A DNA stretch of 64,000 nucleotides from positions 1,377,117 to 1,441,116 of the forward strand of contig NW_022985559.1 in NCBI RefSeq assembly GCF_010093815.1, written 5' to 3'. This DNA comes from Pseudovirgaria hyperparasitica. Taxonomy: Eukaryota > Ascomycota > Dothideomycetes > Acrospermales > Acrospermaceae. A program made the position numbers and the translations under genes. The notes under the pieces were generated by a model. The model had not been told where the DNA came from. It searched no databases and saw only the letters and a list, made by a program, of their open reading frames with translations. Shown here one piece after another: positions 22,903 through 34,121 of the stretch (positions are counted from its first letter, which is position 1; each line of letters opens with the position of its first letter).

Positions 22903-24365
22903 ATGCTCTCACTCTATAGTGCTGCCGTAGTTGCGGCTGTTTTCGCTACCTCCTCCGCTCTTTCTCTTCCTCCACTCATACCCTCTATCCCAGGAGTCAC
23001 TGAGCCCTTGGCCTCCAACGCACCTCCTTTGCCCATTCTGCAGATCCCAACTCCTCCCCTACCTTCACCTCCTTTTACAGGAAGCAACATCAGGCCCAAG
23101 AAGATCGGATACTTCTGGACTGCTGCCGGTGACAATCAACATGCCGGTATGCCCTATCAAAAGTTTCCGAAGCTTGGACTCACCTCTGACACAATTTCAC
23201 AGATTTTCTTGCCACCTACTCACTGGATGATGATACCTTTGGTACTCTGATCTGGGTCACTGACGTCCCCAGTTCTGGCAATTCTCCTCACCACTTGGGG
23301 CCCTCTCTCGACGGCAAGACTCTCGTTGGTGGCGGCCTTCTATCCCTATTGAAGACCCAAGACACCGCCTTCTACTTTGACACTACCAACCCTTACCGCC
23401 CAACATTCAAGAAGTCAAATCGTGCCATCCTCGGCTCCATCACTGATGAGATCCGCGCAAAGCCTGATGGCGGCTTCTTCATCACCTACATGGGCTCTGC
23501 TGTCGGCACCAGCCCTGGCCGCCTGATCGAGACTGACAAGAACTTCGACATCATCGCCGAATGGCCCGCACTCACCGATGTCGAGTCCACCCTCAACATC
23601 CTCGGCGAGCAATTCTCTCCCCATGGCCTGTCCGTCGACTGGGACAACAACGTCATGCTCACTTCCGACTTCGTCGTACCCGTCACCATCCTCAAGCCAG
23701 CCTCTTTGCTCGGCATCCAGCGCGCAAACACGCTGCGTCTGTGGGAGCTCGACACACGCAAGATCATCTCGACCATCACCATCCCCAACGGCGGCGGCAT
23801 CCAGGACGTCAAGTTCATCCCGGGCAACAAAGAATCTGCCGCTCTCGCAACGGCCGTGCATCTCGGCCAGGTGTGGATCATCTACCCATTCCGCAAGAAC
23901 GCACAGGGTGTGCAGGGCGTCGCCGAGATGCTTTTCGATCTGGGCCCCAAGGCGCGTGATACCATTGCCATCTACTCGGACATCACCGACGACGGCAAGT
24001 TCGCCTACTTCACCCTCACCACGGCTAACCATGTTGCGGCGCTCGATATCTCGGATCTGAACAATATCAAGCGTCTCGATGACCCGGATGAGGACCAAGG
24101 CATCGTCGGCCCGCATTACCTCAAGGTCACGCCCGACAAGAAGAACTTGCTTGTCACTGATTACTTTGTGCAGACTGGCAGCATTGGGGTTATCAACACC
24201 CCGGCAGACTTCAAGGCGCAGTTCATTGATATCAATGATGATGGTAGCTTGAGCTTTAATCGCTCGATCAATTTCTTGGATGAGTTCGCGAACCGTGGCG
24301 GTGGCTGGCCGCACTCGGCTGTTGTGTTTGATTTGACGGATCCTAACAATCCGATCTACTACTAG
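22903..24365 (+). CDS. Secreted SBP56-like (selenium-binding/methanethiol oxidase fold) beta-propeller
   Basis: Two exons (22903-23146 and 23203-24365, intron 56 nt) give 468 residues. The N-terminus is a signal peptide (MLSLYSAAVVAAVFATSSA) followed by a proline-rich linker to about residue 65. The rest reads as a beta-propeller with blocks typical of the 56-kDa selenium-binding protein family: SPHGLSVDWDNNVMLTSDF, GPHYLKVTPDKKNLLVTDYF and a closing GGWPHSAVVFDLTDP. Conserved histidines in PHG, PHY and PHS are candidates for a metal site, as in the copper-dependent methanethiol oxidases of this family. The protein has no cysteine at all, so it lacks the cysteine thought to bind selenium in animal members. 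Assignment rests on motif recognition without a search, so relatives such as other secreted propellers remain possible. The second exon is markedly GC-rich at third positions, suggesting strong expression. Confidence 0.75.
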
Positions 24366-24955
24366 ACGGTTTGGGGGCAAGCGAGAGAATGCTATATCGG
24401 AGTTGTTGGGTAAGATAGACGAGTTGGATAGAAATAAGGTTGAATGTTCGGGCAAAACATATCTTCAATGACTGTCGCTTACTTTTATCATGTCTAATCT
24501 AATGCTTAATACATTGGTAAAATCGAACTATCTTTATCTTATATATCACGGTATTCACTAAAGTAGTGATTGCAATCTCAGACGATCTTCAGGTGTCCCG
24601 ATGCCAACTAATGGGTAGTGGTATACGGATGAGAATATTTCAAGAAGACACCAGCATCTTGGTGGACACAGAAAGGCTGCATGGGAAGGATATATGTTCA
24701 GCATGACGCAGTCAAGATACTACGTGTACATGTACGGTCATAATTGTGTATTCTTTGCCGCGATCTTTTTTATGGATATGTGAAGCGTGTCAGTAAGGTC
24801 AATGTATAGTCTTCGCAGTCGACAGAGCGGCTGCTGATGAACAAGGTGGTAGATGTGAAATTATCGTCTATAACGGCTGTCAATAGGCTTTTTGTCGTAT
24901 TCCTGTGATTTGCAGGTGGGTATGAACAGATCTCTACATTCCAAATCTGAGTTGA
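24366..24955. other. Intergenic, convergent gene ends
   Basis: About 590 bases between the 3' ends of the SBP56-like gene and MTD1. The centre is A+T-rich. I see no open frame or structure that I can support. Confidence 0.5.
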
Positions 24956-26062
24956 TCAAGCAGGAGCTGCTTCCTCTATGGTCCCGCTCTTCTCTACAGC
25001 GTCAGCAGGTCGTGTCTCAGACTCTTGCCGGTTCTGGATGATCCTCTATGAGCCGTTAGCACGCAAAAACTATTGGCTGGTCCACACAGAAACACCAACC
25101 AGGAGGTTCCTCATAAGCACAACTATTGTGACTTTTCCAATGGCCGGAACATAGATAGAGGCCTTTTGTTTCACCTCAGGAGCAAAGTTCTAGCTCGGTC
25201 AGTGATATTGGTACGTGTCACGAAGGCATGGCCTTACCTTGTCGCTCGAGAAATTGATGCACACTGCACCTTCACGAAGGTAGTTCAGGGGTACCTTGAA
25301 CTTATCTCCCGGCACACCACTGATTACGACGTCGCTCTTGGGAAGGCAATCTGCCACTGTCCAGCCTGGAAGCTCAGTCACCTCGTGTCTTTTCTTGCGC
25401 AATCCTTCCCCACGAGTGAATTGCTGCACGTCATTGATGTCGACGGAGTACACGTTTGCGCCGTCGTTTGCGAGCAGTGCTGCGAGCGGACGGCCTACGA
25501 CTTCACTTCGATTGATCACTGTGATGGTGTGGCCATGAAGTCGGTTTCCATAGGGCAGGATAGTGTTGTACACCTGCAGATGCTCGAGAATTTTGATTAC
25601 AGCTAGGGGCGTACAGGGCAGCACACTTTTCTTGTGCTCTGCCCCGTCCAGATAGCGGATATTCTGGTACATGTTGAACAAGTAGCGGTGAGAGAGCCCT
25701 TCGACATCCTTAGAGATGTCTACAATCTGCTGCAGATACTGGTCCTGACGGTTGCCAAAGATAGGGTAGTAGACGATGATGCCGCCGACATTCGAGTCGT
25801 GGTTGGCCTCAATAATGGCGTCTTCGAGGAGGTCGCGGTCAATTTCGCGGAGCTCGAATGCAAAGCCATTGTCTTTGAATGTCTTTGCTGTCCAGTCCGC
25901 GTATGTTCGTGCTGCTGGGTCTGCACTTGACAGAAACCCCACGAGCAGCGGAGCTTTTCCCAGCCCCTTTAGGCCATCGTTAACTTCTGCGATCAGCTTT
26001 TTGGCGACGACGTTTGCGGATACAACTTTGCAGTTCGGCGTGGCCTCCGCTGCTGCGGACAT
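24956..26062 (-). CDS. MTD1: NAD-dependent 5,10-methylenetetrahydrofolate dehydrogenase
   Basis: Minus-strand exons 25238-26062, 25100-25189 and 24956-25045 give 334 residues, near the size of yeast Mtd1. The enzyme oxidises methylene-THF to methenyl-THF with NAD in the cytosol, balancing one-carbon units for purine synthesis. Landmarks are VGFLSSADPAARTYADWTAK, VGGIIVYYPIFG, the LPCTPLAVIKILEHL stretch of the folate pocket, TVINRSEVVGRPLAALLAND with the NAD-binding loop, SDVVISGVPG, and YVPAIGKVTIVVLMRN after the first splice. The second intron (25046-25099) begins GTTGGT, a weak donor. Reading through it instead would end the protein within nine codons, losing the basic then acidic tail, so both forms are possible. 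It shares a 272-base divergent promoter region with MMS19. Confidence 0.93.
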
Positions 26063-26334
26063 GATGCAGAACAATGATCCCGACTTGCTAGAGATCAATC
26101 AAATTGAGGCGAACGTCTCGCTCAAAAAGTTTTCATTTGTCCGCGCGAATGCCAAATCTCATCGATGCCCAGATTATGATTATCAGCTTTTTTCCCTCGT
26201 CAAAAATTGCCCTCATACTAAGTCCAAAAAATGTCCGTGCGCTGTGCGTCATCCGCAGGTCGCGTTTTGTGGTTTTCTGCTCAAACGTGCTGCTCTATGT
26301 CCACAGCCATGCGCCAGCTGCGACAAGACTCAGC
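26063..26334. promoter_or_regulatory. Divergent promoter region, MTD1 and MMS19
   Basis: Only 272 bases separate the two start codons, so the promoters must be compact and may be bidirectional. A-rich and T-rich runs (about 26,120-26,240) flank the middle; no consensus TATA box is seen. Confidence 0.5.
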
Positions 26335-29300
26335 ATGTCCGATATCCAACTCTACCTCCTAGAGTATGACAAGAGCAAGAAGGAAGCCAACCGCGTAGCC
26401 CAAGGATCTGCTGAGAGTATGCAAATACCCCGCCAAACCCCCGCGTCCATAGGGCTGATTGAGAAAAGAGTTGCAGAACAAGCAATTGAAACTTATAGAT
26501 TTGATCGAAAGCCTCGCAGAATATATCAACAATGATGAGCCGGCTACGAGGGGCAGGAGTATGTTCTACTTGCGTCCAGAACTTGATAAGAGGTCTTTTG
26601 ACTGATCGCATCGCCAGCTATGTCCTACCTCGCCGAGGTGCTCGAAGCCATGCCTCCAAAAGTCCTTTCGTTGCAACAACGTACGTACACGAAACGCGTG
26701 CTACTCTCGAACAGGGATACCAAGATGCTAAGGATGTATAGGGGGCCTTTTGTGCGACTTCATCCTGTCGCGCATCGTAGATGATACTGAGGGCATAGGA
26801 TCGTGTGCCAAAGGACTGCTTGCTCTTGAAGAACGAGGACAATGGGACAGTGCAAGAGCTTCTGGAGTGATGACGACGTATGTGATACGATAGAATCTGT
26901 CGGCATTGTGCTAACACTTGGTCAGACTCATAGACCATACAAACCCGGTACGGCAATTTCGAACACAGAGCGAGAGATACCCTATAGTGCAATTAGTAGA
27001 TAGACTGATGGCGAAATATAGAGATGGTAACTTTCGCCTTTATTGTTGGCGCCGACGACCTGCTAATAGGATATAGCGATTAAAAACGTTCATTCAACTA
27101 CCCCCGATTTCCTGTCCCGGTTTATTTCATACTTTGATGGCGAAAAAGACCCACGAAATCTCATGATAGTTTTCTCAATTTTGAAGGTTCCGATGACGGA
27201 ATGGGATACTGGAAAAGATACTCAGGTGCGATATGAAGGTATTCTTTGGTCTTTTTCTGGCTAATATAGGACAGGATTTGTTTGACGCCGTATTCAATTA
27301 TTTTCCTATCACTTTCAAGCCACCGCCCGATGATCCTTATGGCATCACGGCCCAGGATTTGAAAGACCGGTTGCGAGATTGTATAGCTTCCACATCTGTA
27401 TTTGCTCCTTATTCTTTCCCGGCCTTACTGGACAAATTGGATTCCACCTCATTGAACACAAAGGTATGAAGCTTGAAAGTCCAAGGCGAAAGTCCGACTG
27501 ACATATTTGTAGCGAGATGTCTTGTCGACACTGCGTGCTTGCATATCAAACTATGGTTTCCAGACAATATCATTATATGCAATCACTCTATGGGACGCGC
27601 TCAAATTCGAGATACTGAATGTCCAGGAAGAGGATCTCGCTACAGAGTCATTGAATTGTCTGGCTGGTATTGCCAGGCAGCTTTCACTAGGAACACAGTC
27701 GCAGCTGAATGCTTATCTGGGCCCAATCATCAAAGAATGTAACCAACACCTGGAGGACGCCCCTACAAAGCAGTCTTCATCCTCCGGGCGGATAGTCAAG
27801 AGCGTAGCGGCTACGACTCCACAAGCAACCAACACAGTCATCTCAGGCATTGTACCGACTTTCTTCAGCCTATATCATACTGCTGACAACTTCCCGAAGC
27901 GGAGGGGGCTGTTGGAAGTTTTCGGTAGTATCATGAAAGCCGACATCGAAGTGTATGGAGATTGGCGCTCCATGCATAGTCTGCGTTTTGGCGATGACAT
28001 CGCTGAGAAACCCCCAAATGCATTTGTAGAATATGGCGAGCAAGCTCTGCATCTCATGAGCAGTGATCTATCGTCCGCACCTGTCAAAGAAGTATCGTTC
28101 CGGCTTACAGCTCTCGATGGCCTCCTGCAGCTCAGTAGGATCCGGGAGATGTTGAGTGACGATCAGATATCTTCATTGGTTATTGACTTTTCTAACGTTG
28201 TTGTCACTGAGGAGTCGTACGGCAAAGATGAGCTCAAAACCGCCGCCATTAGTGCTCTCGTTGAGATCGCTCATCAGAAACCCCAACTCGTCATTGACAA
28301 AGCATTTCCTACATTCTTGGCAAACCTGCCCGACACCGATACTGGAGCGACAACGAAATATGTTCCAGTCCTCGAAGCTTTCGCGAAACTTGCAGATGAG
28401 GACAAGCTGTTTCAGACGGTCATAATACGGCTGAAGAGTAAATTGAAGGCTGCAGTTCATCAACAAGCATCGACGAAGTTCCTCTGCGATCTTCTGACTG
28501 CAGTCTTTTTTGCATTTACCCATCGAGCCAAGAAAATGGACATCGAAGTCAACGCGACACATTATACCGATCTGGTTCTCCCTCTCCTCTCACAGATAAC
28601 AGACTCTCAAGATCAACACAACTCCTCTCTCCAATCGGAGCCTGTACTGGATCTGGTGGGACGTATTTGCGGTACCATCATACGACCATTACCATTGACA
28701 GTGCATATCTCGATGTCTAAGGAGGCCTTCACTCTATTCCGGGGTGTCACTAACGAATCAGTCCCTCCCTTCTCGTCTACATTCGGCGCTGAACAAAGAT
28801 ATATGATCGTAACGACACAAGTGCTGGCTTCTTTGTGCAAGGAAGCATCACCGCCGATTAAGCTCGATGATATGGTGACGGCACTAGTAAAGTTCTGCTT
28901 AGCAGAGAGTGTTACGAGCGGGGTGAGAGCCGCAGCACTGAAGCAGCTGTCACTCGTTATTAACAAGTTCATACCGAATGCAGAACTTGCAAAAACTTTA
29001 GAACCGGTACTATATGCTCCAATGGAGCTTCTAACTTCTGCGAAGTTGAATAGCCAGTCCATTCGTGTTGTGTTTGCTATTGTCAAAGGTCTGATACTGC
29101 GCAATAGCAGCTTACTGAACAAAACACTGCCGTCACTGTTAGAAGCTCTGTCGAACATCGACTATGGACGAACGATCGCGCGAGGCTTCAGCACTCTTCT
29201 GCAACCAGACGACCTGCTCACCAAGGAGAATTATTGCACCGTATCTGGCCTGCACAAGCAAAAGACGTTCAACATGCTCGTCCCTCCAATCGCAGCGTCC

Positions 29301-29777
29301 TTCCGCGCCGCAAACGCCGCGACGAAGACTAACTACCTCATCGCCGTCGCCGGACTGCTTCGCTATCTGCCCTACAACATCCTCTCGCACGACCTCTCAT
29401 CGCTCACGCCTCTCCTTCTGCAGTCCCTCGACCTACCGGTAGAGGAAGCGTATGTCAAAGAAGCCAGCATCGGCAACATAATCGACATCCTGACGCACAA
29501 CCCAGCCGCCATTGAGGAACATGCAAACAGCGTCATCACACGACTGCTGAGTACGACGGACCAGAAGAGCAACCCGACTCAGGTGCGGGCTGTGGCGCTC
29601 ATATGCCTGGCCACAATTCCGGGCAGTCTAAAGCAAGAGACGACAATCCCGCTTCGCAGACAGGTGGTCAAGCGGCTGACGGCAGCGCTGGATGACGGCA
29701 AGCGATCGGTCCGGAGCGAAGCGGTGAGATGCAGAAGTAAGTGGCTCGACTTGGACGAGGAGGATGAGGAGGAGTAG
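26335..29777 (+). CDS. MET18: MMS19/Met18, adaptor of cytosolic Fe-S protein assembly
   Basis: Eight exons (26335-26416, 26469-26558, 26618-26680, 26742-26877, 26926-27026, 27077-27225, 27275-27463, 27513-29777) give 1024 residues, the family's usual size. All seven introns are 48-61 nt and preserve phase; the first five exons are 63-136 nt, so the 5' half is intron-dense and the 3' half is one long exon. The product is an alpha-helical HEAT-repeat protein. Early landmarks are LIDLIESLAEYINND, MSYLAEVLEAMPPKVLSLQQ and GLLCDFILSRIVDDTEG; mid-protein comes DLFDAVFNYFPITFKPPPDD. The C-terminal HEAT region ends VRSEAVRCRSKWLDLDEED, as in other Met18 proteins. It targets Fe-S clusters to polymerases, helicases and nucleases within the CIA complex, affecting DNA repair and methionine synthesis. 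Confidence 0.95.
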
Positions 29778-32603
29778 GTAGGTAGGTAAACAGTTGGACT
29801 GCCCAATGACATGTAGTTAGATCGGAGCAGGATCTACGAAACTGTTTCGAAAACGTATGAGAGTCCGAAGTGACACAGCCGCGCAATACTACCGTATATT
29901 AACAAATTCATATTATGCCAACGAGCGATACAGAGCAGACGGTCGATGCGACGACACGTAGAAGCGAAACCTGCAAACTTGCAAATACACATACATACAT
30001 ACGCCACCGAAGACGAAAAAAACTCAAAAAAACAAAACAAACAGGACTCCTTTGTCATGGCAATCTATCTGACATACATTAACAGAGTTCGTAGCCAGCA
30101 GTCTGTCTGACCACTGTTTCCCAGACATTCATGCACGCCCATCCCACGGGCAGCCCAGATTCATGCGTTAAGTTAGAGCGAGCGCACGTTTCCCCTCTAG
30201 CACCTCCGACCCAACACAAAATTCGTGATGACGTATGTCGTCGGGAGGGGGAGCCCAGGCGAGTTCTGAATTTTTTCCGAAGACAGAACATGCACGGGCA
30301 CGCAGAGAGTCTCCTGAGGTATAGACAATATTGCCAAAGGATGTATCTACGAAAAGTATTTGACTACGATAAATTGATCATGACGATGACGATAATAGTG
30401 AATCCTACACCTCTATATGTCAAACAGTCAAAACATGAATGCCGGGCGGGTAGTTATTAGCGTAGGATGCAGTGCTAGACTCCTTTGTGATCGTTGGCTA
30501 TTGTCCGTCTGTGCTGTGGGAGAAATACGCGGCTCCACACAAGATATTAGGCCCAGGCCGGAGATATAGCAACGATAAACTACTAACTAATACAAACTTT
30601 CGGCGGCTGTTTTGGAGTATCTACATGGCTAGGACCTCTATAGGACCGACAGGGCGGCCAAGGTGGAGGTGATCAGGGGGCTGCGCCGAAAGCTGAGGCA
30701 AAGTTCAAACGGACGGGCCCCACCTGCATGTGCCACAAGTGTAAATGCCACAGACAAGGAATCGCGTCACGTGGATGTTATGATTGCGGCCAACGGGCGA
30801 TGCAAGGGAGAGAGATAGAGAGAATGGAGAAGTCGGAGAATGGAAAAGTGGTGGCGCGTTATGGTTTGGTATTCTGCAGGAGGTGTGATACAAAGGATTA
30901 GTGTGACTGGGAGGAGTCACACAGTCTTGTGTTGTGGATGAGGAGAGGGATTGTGGATGAGTGGGTGAGGGAGGCTGTTTTGTGGGCGGCGGTTGAGGAT
31001 ACGCGACCAGCGAGCGGTAGATGCAGAATCTCCAGGGTTGACGGGCCCACTTGATCGATCCATCGTCCGTCCATCCCATCCCATTCATTGTGCTGGAATC
31101 CATGAGGACTGGATTGTTCAAGTGATTAATTAACAATTAATAAGTAGGAGAGTCCCTTGTTTCAGCACGTGGCAGCCAATCATGGCCGCCTCCTCGTGCG
31201 GGTCTCTAATTTCTCCGGGCGCGCACTGTCGGGTGTCAAACGACAGGCACAGCAACACAGCAACACAGCACTCACTCTGGAGGTTCCTCATACTCTAACC
31301 TCCTCACGTCTCCAGATTACCGAATCCTCCTCGGGTCCTTTGTCGTTGCAGATGCCGCAGTCCACAGCGCCCTTGCGGAAACCGTGCCTGTAACACCCAA
31401 TCACCCGCTGTCATACCTTCTCCCACAATACACGCTCAGATGGTAATTAGTTGTAAGAAGTACGTCCAAGAAGCAGCAGCTTCGGGAGTGGGCCACGGCA
31501 TGATTCGAGGTACGCAACCGCCCACCGCCACGGACTACCTTGGTACAGATCTGCGGTAATCATCGTTGGCTGGGCGTGTAAGGGCATAAGAGAACCACGG
31601 TTTGGCTTTCGCGTGGTGGCCGCCGACATGTTTCAGCGGCCTGTGGGTCATCCAGAGATGAGAGTCGTGTGTAGCTCCAGCATTGGTGGTGCGTAGTGGG
31701 CCGCATCTTAAACCCTTTTGTTTGTCCTCCCTTATTACTTCTCTTCATTTCTGCTATCGACCAACTCGTTTTCCTTGCTGGTACAAGTTCTCGCACCCGG
31801 CCTTTTTCTGTTCCACACTCTCTCTACACACTTCTTCTTTTCTTCGAATCTTTGCCTGCGCAGGTTTCGACTATTCCTTTGGCATTGCCTAGAACGGACT
31901 AGCTCCCATTCCACTTCATTGTTTACTCTCGCTCTCTCTCTCTCTTTCTTTTTGATATTCTCTTCAAACTCCTGGCCTCCGCGAGCGCCTATATTCGAGT
32001 ATACTTCGCCTTAACTAGATAATCTGCTATACTCTTCCGTTTAGCCTTCATTCTGGTTCCCGTCGTATCACTCCGTTCAAATTAAATCACTGTTCTTGAC
32101 CGCTACGACCACAAAATCGCACTTAACCTCGAAGGTGTGTACTCTATTTTCTATTACTTTCTATCTCTATTGTATTATGTCTGCTGTGGCTGTATCTGTC
32201 TATAACATACCTCGTGTCGTTGCACAATGTCGTGCCTGGCGAGATATTCACCCCGCCAATCTAGTCAAGTTCGCACTTGCCTGCACAATGCTACCGTGAC
32301 TGCACCATTGCTGCCAACACTACCTCCCTCCTTACTCTTCTCTTCTCTCTACACTCTCTCTTCCCAGCATTGTCTTGTGGCTCACCGCTGTCCATTCGTT
32401 GTCTATAAGACCGGTCTGGTCTCCACATTCGCTGTATCTACGTCTACAAGTCCCAACCGAGAAGAGCGTTCTACTGACACTCCGATTCCAGAGCTCTTCT
32501 TGTCTGACTCGCAGACTTCACGCTCCTTTCTCTTCAGAGGTCCAACGCCTCCTAAAATCTCCTTTAGAAGACCTCGGTGTCTTCGCAATCCGTCGTTCTC
32601 AAC
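29778..32603. other. Long spacer upstream of the subtilase gene, pyrimidine-rich near its end
   Basis: About 2.8 kb without a supportable gene. The first few hundred bases are the MMS19 3' region. Near 30,790-31,000 the plus strand is purine-rich. From about 31,720 to 32,580 it turns strongly pyrimidine-rich, with CT runs (for example around 31,930-31,950). In filamentous fungi such CT-rich DNA often lies just before the transcription start of strongly expressed genes, so this probably holds the protease core promoter and a long leader. A short ACACAGCA repeat occurs at about 31,245-31,270. Confidence 0.5.
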
Positions 32604-34121
32604 ATGCGCTTCTCCATTGCCGCATCGACCTTCTCTTTGCTCTTCACGAGCGCAGTGTTTACTGCCCCTACCGGTACATTTGGCTCTGATGGTGCTGGCA
32701 ACGAACCTGGCCTTGACGCCGATATTCACAGCAATCACGCCGAAGACACGCCTTCCACCACCGAAACCGTTCCGACTGGCACAATCGAACCTGCAGCCCA
32801 TGCAACTGGCGGCAAGGAGTATGTGGTCATCTTCGATGTTGACAAACCAACCCCTCCCGGCGTTGAAGAGGTCCTGGCTCAACTCAATCTCTCCTCCTCG
32901 CATGACGATGTCAAGTACACCTTCGAGAATAGCGCGTTCCGTGGCTTCGTAGCTTCCATGAAGAGCCATTGTCTGGACCTACTCGACCAGAACCCCGATG
33001 TCTCCATGGTCGAACAGTCCGTGCATATCAGCTCCCTCAGTAGTCGTGCAAAGTCGCCATGGGGTCTCCAGCGTGTATCCTCCGCCACTACTCCTAGCGG
33101 CAACCCCCAGGACTCTACCTTCACCTACAACTTCAACGGAGCGGACTCCACTCAGGGCAAGGGCGTCGACATCTACATTGTCGACTCGGGCGTCAATGTC
33201 GACCACCAAGCCTTTGGAGGTCGTGCAAAGGTCGGTTTCACCTTCGACGGCGACAATACAGATGGCGATGGGCACGGCACTCACGTTGCTGGAACGGCAG
33301 CGGCTGACTACTTTGGTGTGGCCTCTGGTGCGAATATCTGGGCGGTGAAAGTGCTTGGTGCCGACGGGGCTGGAAGCTCGTCTGCCACTCTCGCGGGCAT
33401 GAACTGGGTCATAAATCATAATGAGGCCCGCAAGAAAGAGGAGGGTTATGTAGGTGCAGTTATGAGCATGTCGTGGGGTCTTGGGTCCATCTCGACAGCG
33501 GTCGACACAGCTATCAAAACGGCCGTAGGGAACGGGATCCACGCGTCCGTAGCGGCAGGAAACAATGCTGTGGACTCTTGCTCTGCCTCTCCATCCTCAT
33601 CTGGTGGCGCCAAAGGTCCTGCAATCACCGTCGGCAGCATGGACATCTCGAACAAGATCTCCAAATTCTCAAACTCGGGCGCTTGTAATGACGTCTACGC
33701 GCCTGGCGAGAACATTCTGTCCACATGGAATACTGCGAACAACATGATCAACTTCCTCTCTGGCACCAGCATGGCGTGTCCTCACGTCACCGGTGTCATC
33801 GCTTACCTCATGGGTGAGCACAAAGACCTTGCGCGAGACCCCGCGGCTATGAAAGCCTACCTCGCTCAGCATGGCCTGCCCGATGTCGCTACTGGGAAGA
33901 CCCAGAGTGGCGATGCAAAGATCCTCGTCAACAACGAGCAGAGAGGCGGAAGCTCGAAAACCAAGCGCTCAACGACAATGCGCATCCGTGATGAGGTCAT
34001 GGGGCCGGTGTCGACGGTGAAACACTGGGCAGCCAGAGCAATGAGCATGATGAAGAGGTCCGAAGAGGTGGAGTTCATTCTGAAGCAGGCTCTTCCAGAT
34101 GGCGTTCAGCTTCGTGTTTAG
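32604..34121 (+). CDS. Secreted subtilisin-like serine protease (proteinase K type)
   Basis: One uninterrupted frame of 505 residues. A signal peptide (MRFSIAASTFSLLFTSAVFT) leads a Thr/Pro/Glu-rich stretch and an I9 inhibitor propeptide (KEYVVIFDVDKPTP to about residue 145). The S8 catalytic domain follows, beginning near SPWGLQRVSS. The triad is visible: Asp194 in IVDSGVN, His224 in GDGHGTHVAGT and Ser389 in GTSMACPHV, with the oxyanion-hole Asn near residue 320 in AAGNNA. About 80 residues extend beyond the usual end, containing KTKR and a basic ITAM-free helix-like stretch that I do not recognise. This fits the alkaline or vacuolar proteases of ascomycetes; the long N-terminal part before the inhibitor resembles secreted forms more than vacuolar Prb1. 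The upstream ATG-less frame extension was ignored because the signal peptide begins at this ATG. Confidence 0.93.
   Translation: MRFSIAASTFSLLFTSAVFTAPTGTFGSDGAGNEPGLDADIHSNHAEDTPSTTETVPTGTIEPAAHATGGKEYVVIFDVDKPTPPGVEEVLAQLNLSSSHDDVKYTFENSAFRGFVASMKSHCLDLLDQNPDVSMVEQSVHISSLSSRAKSPWGLQRVSSATTPSGNPQDSTFTYNFNGADSTQGKGVDIYIVDSGVNVDHQAFGGRAKVGFTFDGDNTDGDGHGTHVAGTAAADYFGVASGANIWAVKVLGADGAGSSSATLAGMNWVINHNEARKKEEGYVGAVMSMSWGLGSISTAVDTAIKTAVGNGIHASVAAGNNAVDSCSASPSSSGGAKGPAITVGSMDISNKISKFSNSGACNDVYAPGENILSTWNTANNMINFLSGTSMACPHVTGVIAYLMGEHKDLARDPAAMKAYLAQHGLPDVATGKTQSGDAKILVNNEQRGGSSKTKRSTTMRIRDEVMGPVSTVKHWAARAMSMMKRSEEVEFILKQALPDGVQLRV

Noticed and set aside
23415-24455. 346-codon open frame antisense to the SBP56-like gene
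   Set aside because: It mirrors the GC-rich third positions of the sense gene, has no recognisable domain, and the sense frame has a signal peptide, intron and family motifs.
27513-29777. MMS19 as a single-exon 751-residue protein
   Set aside because: Seven short upstream introns join conserved N-terminal segments in phase, giving the full 1024 residues.
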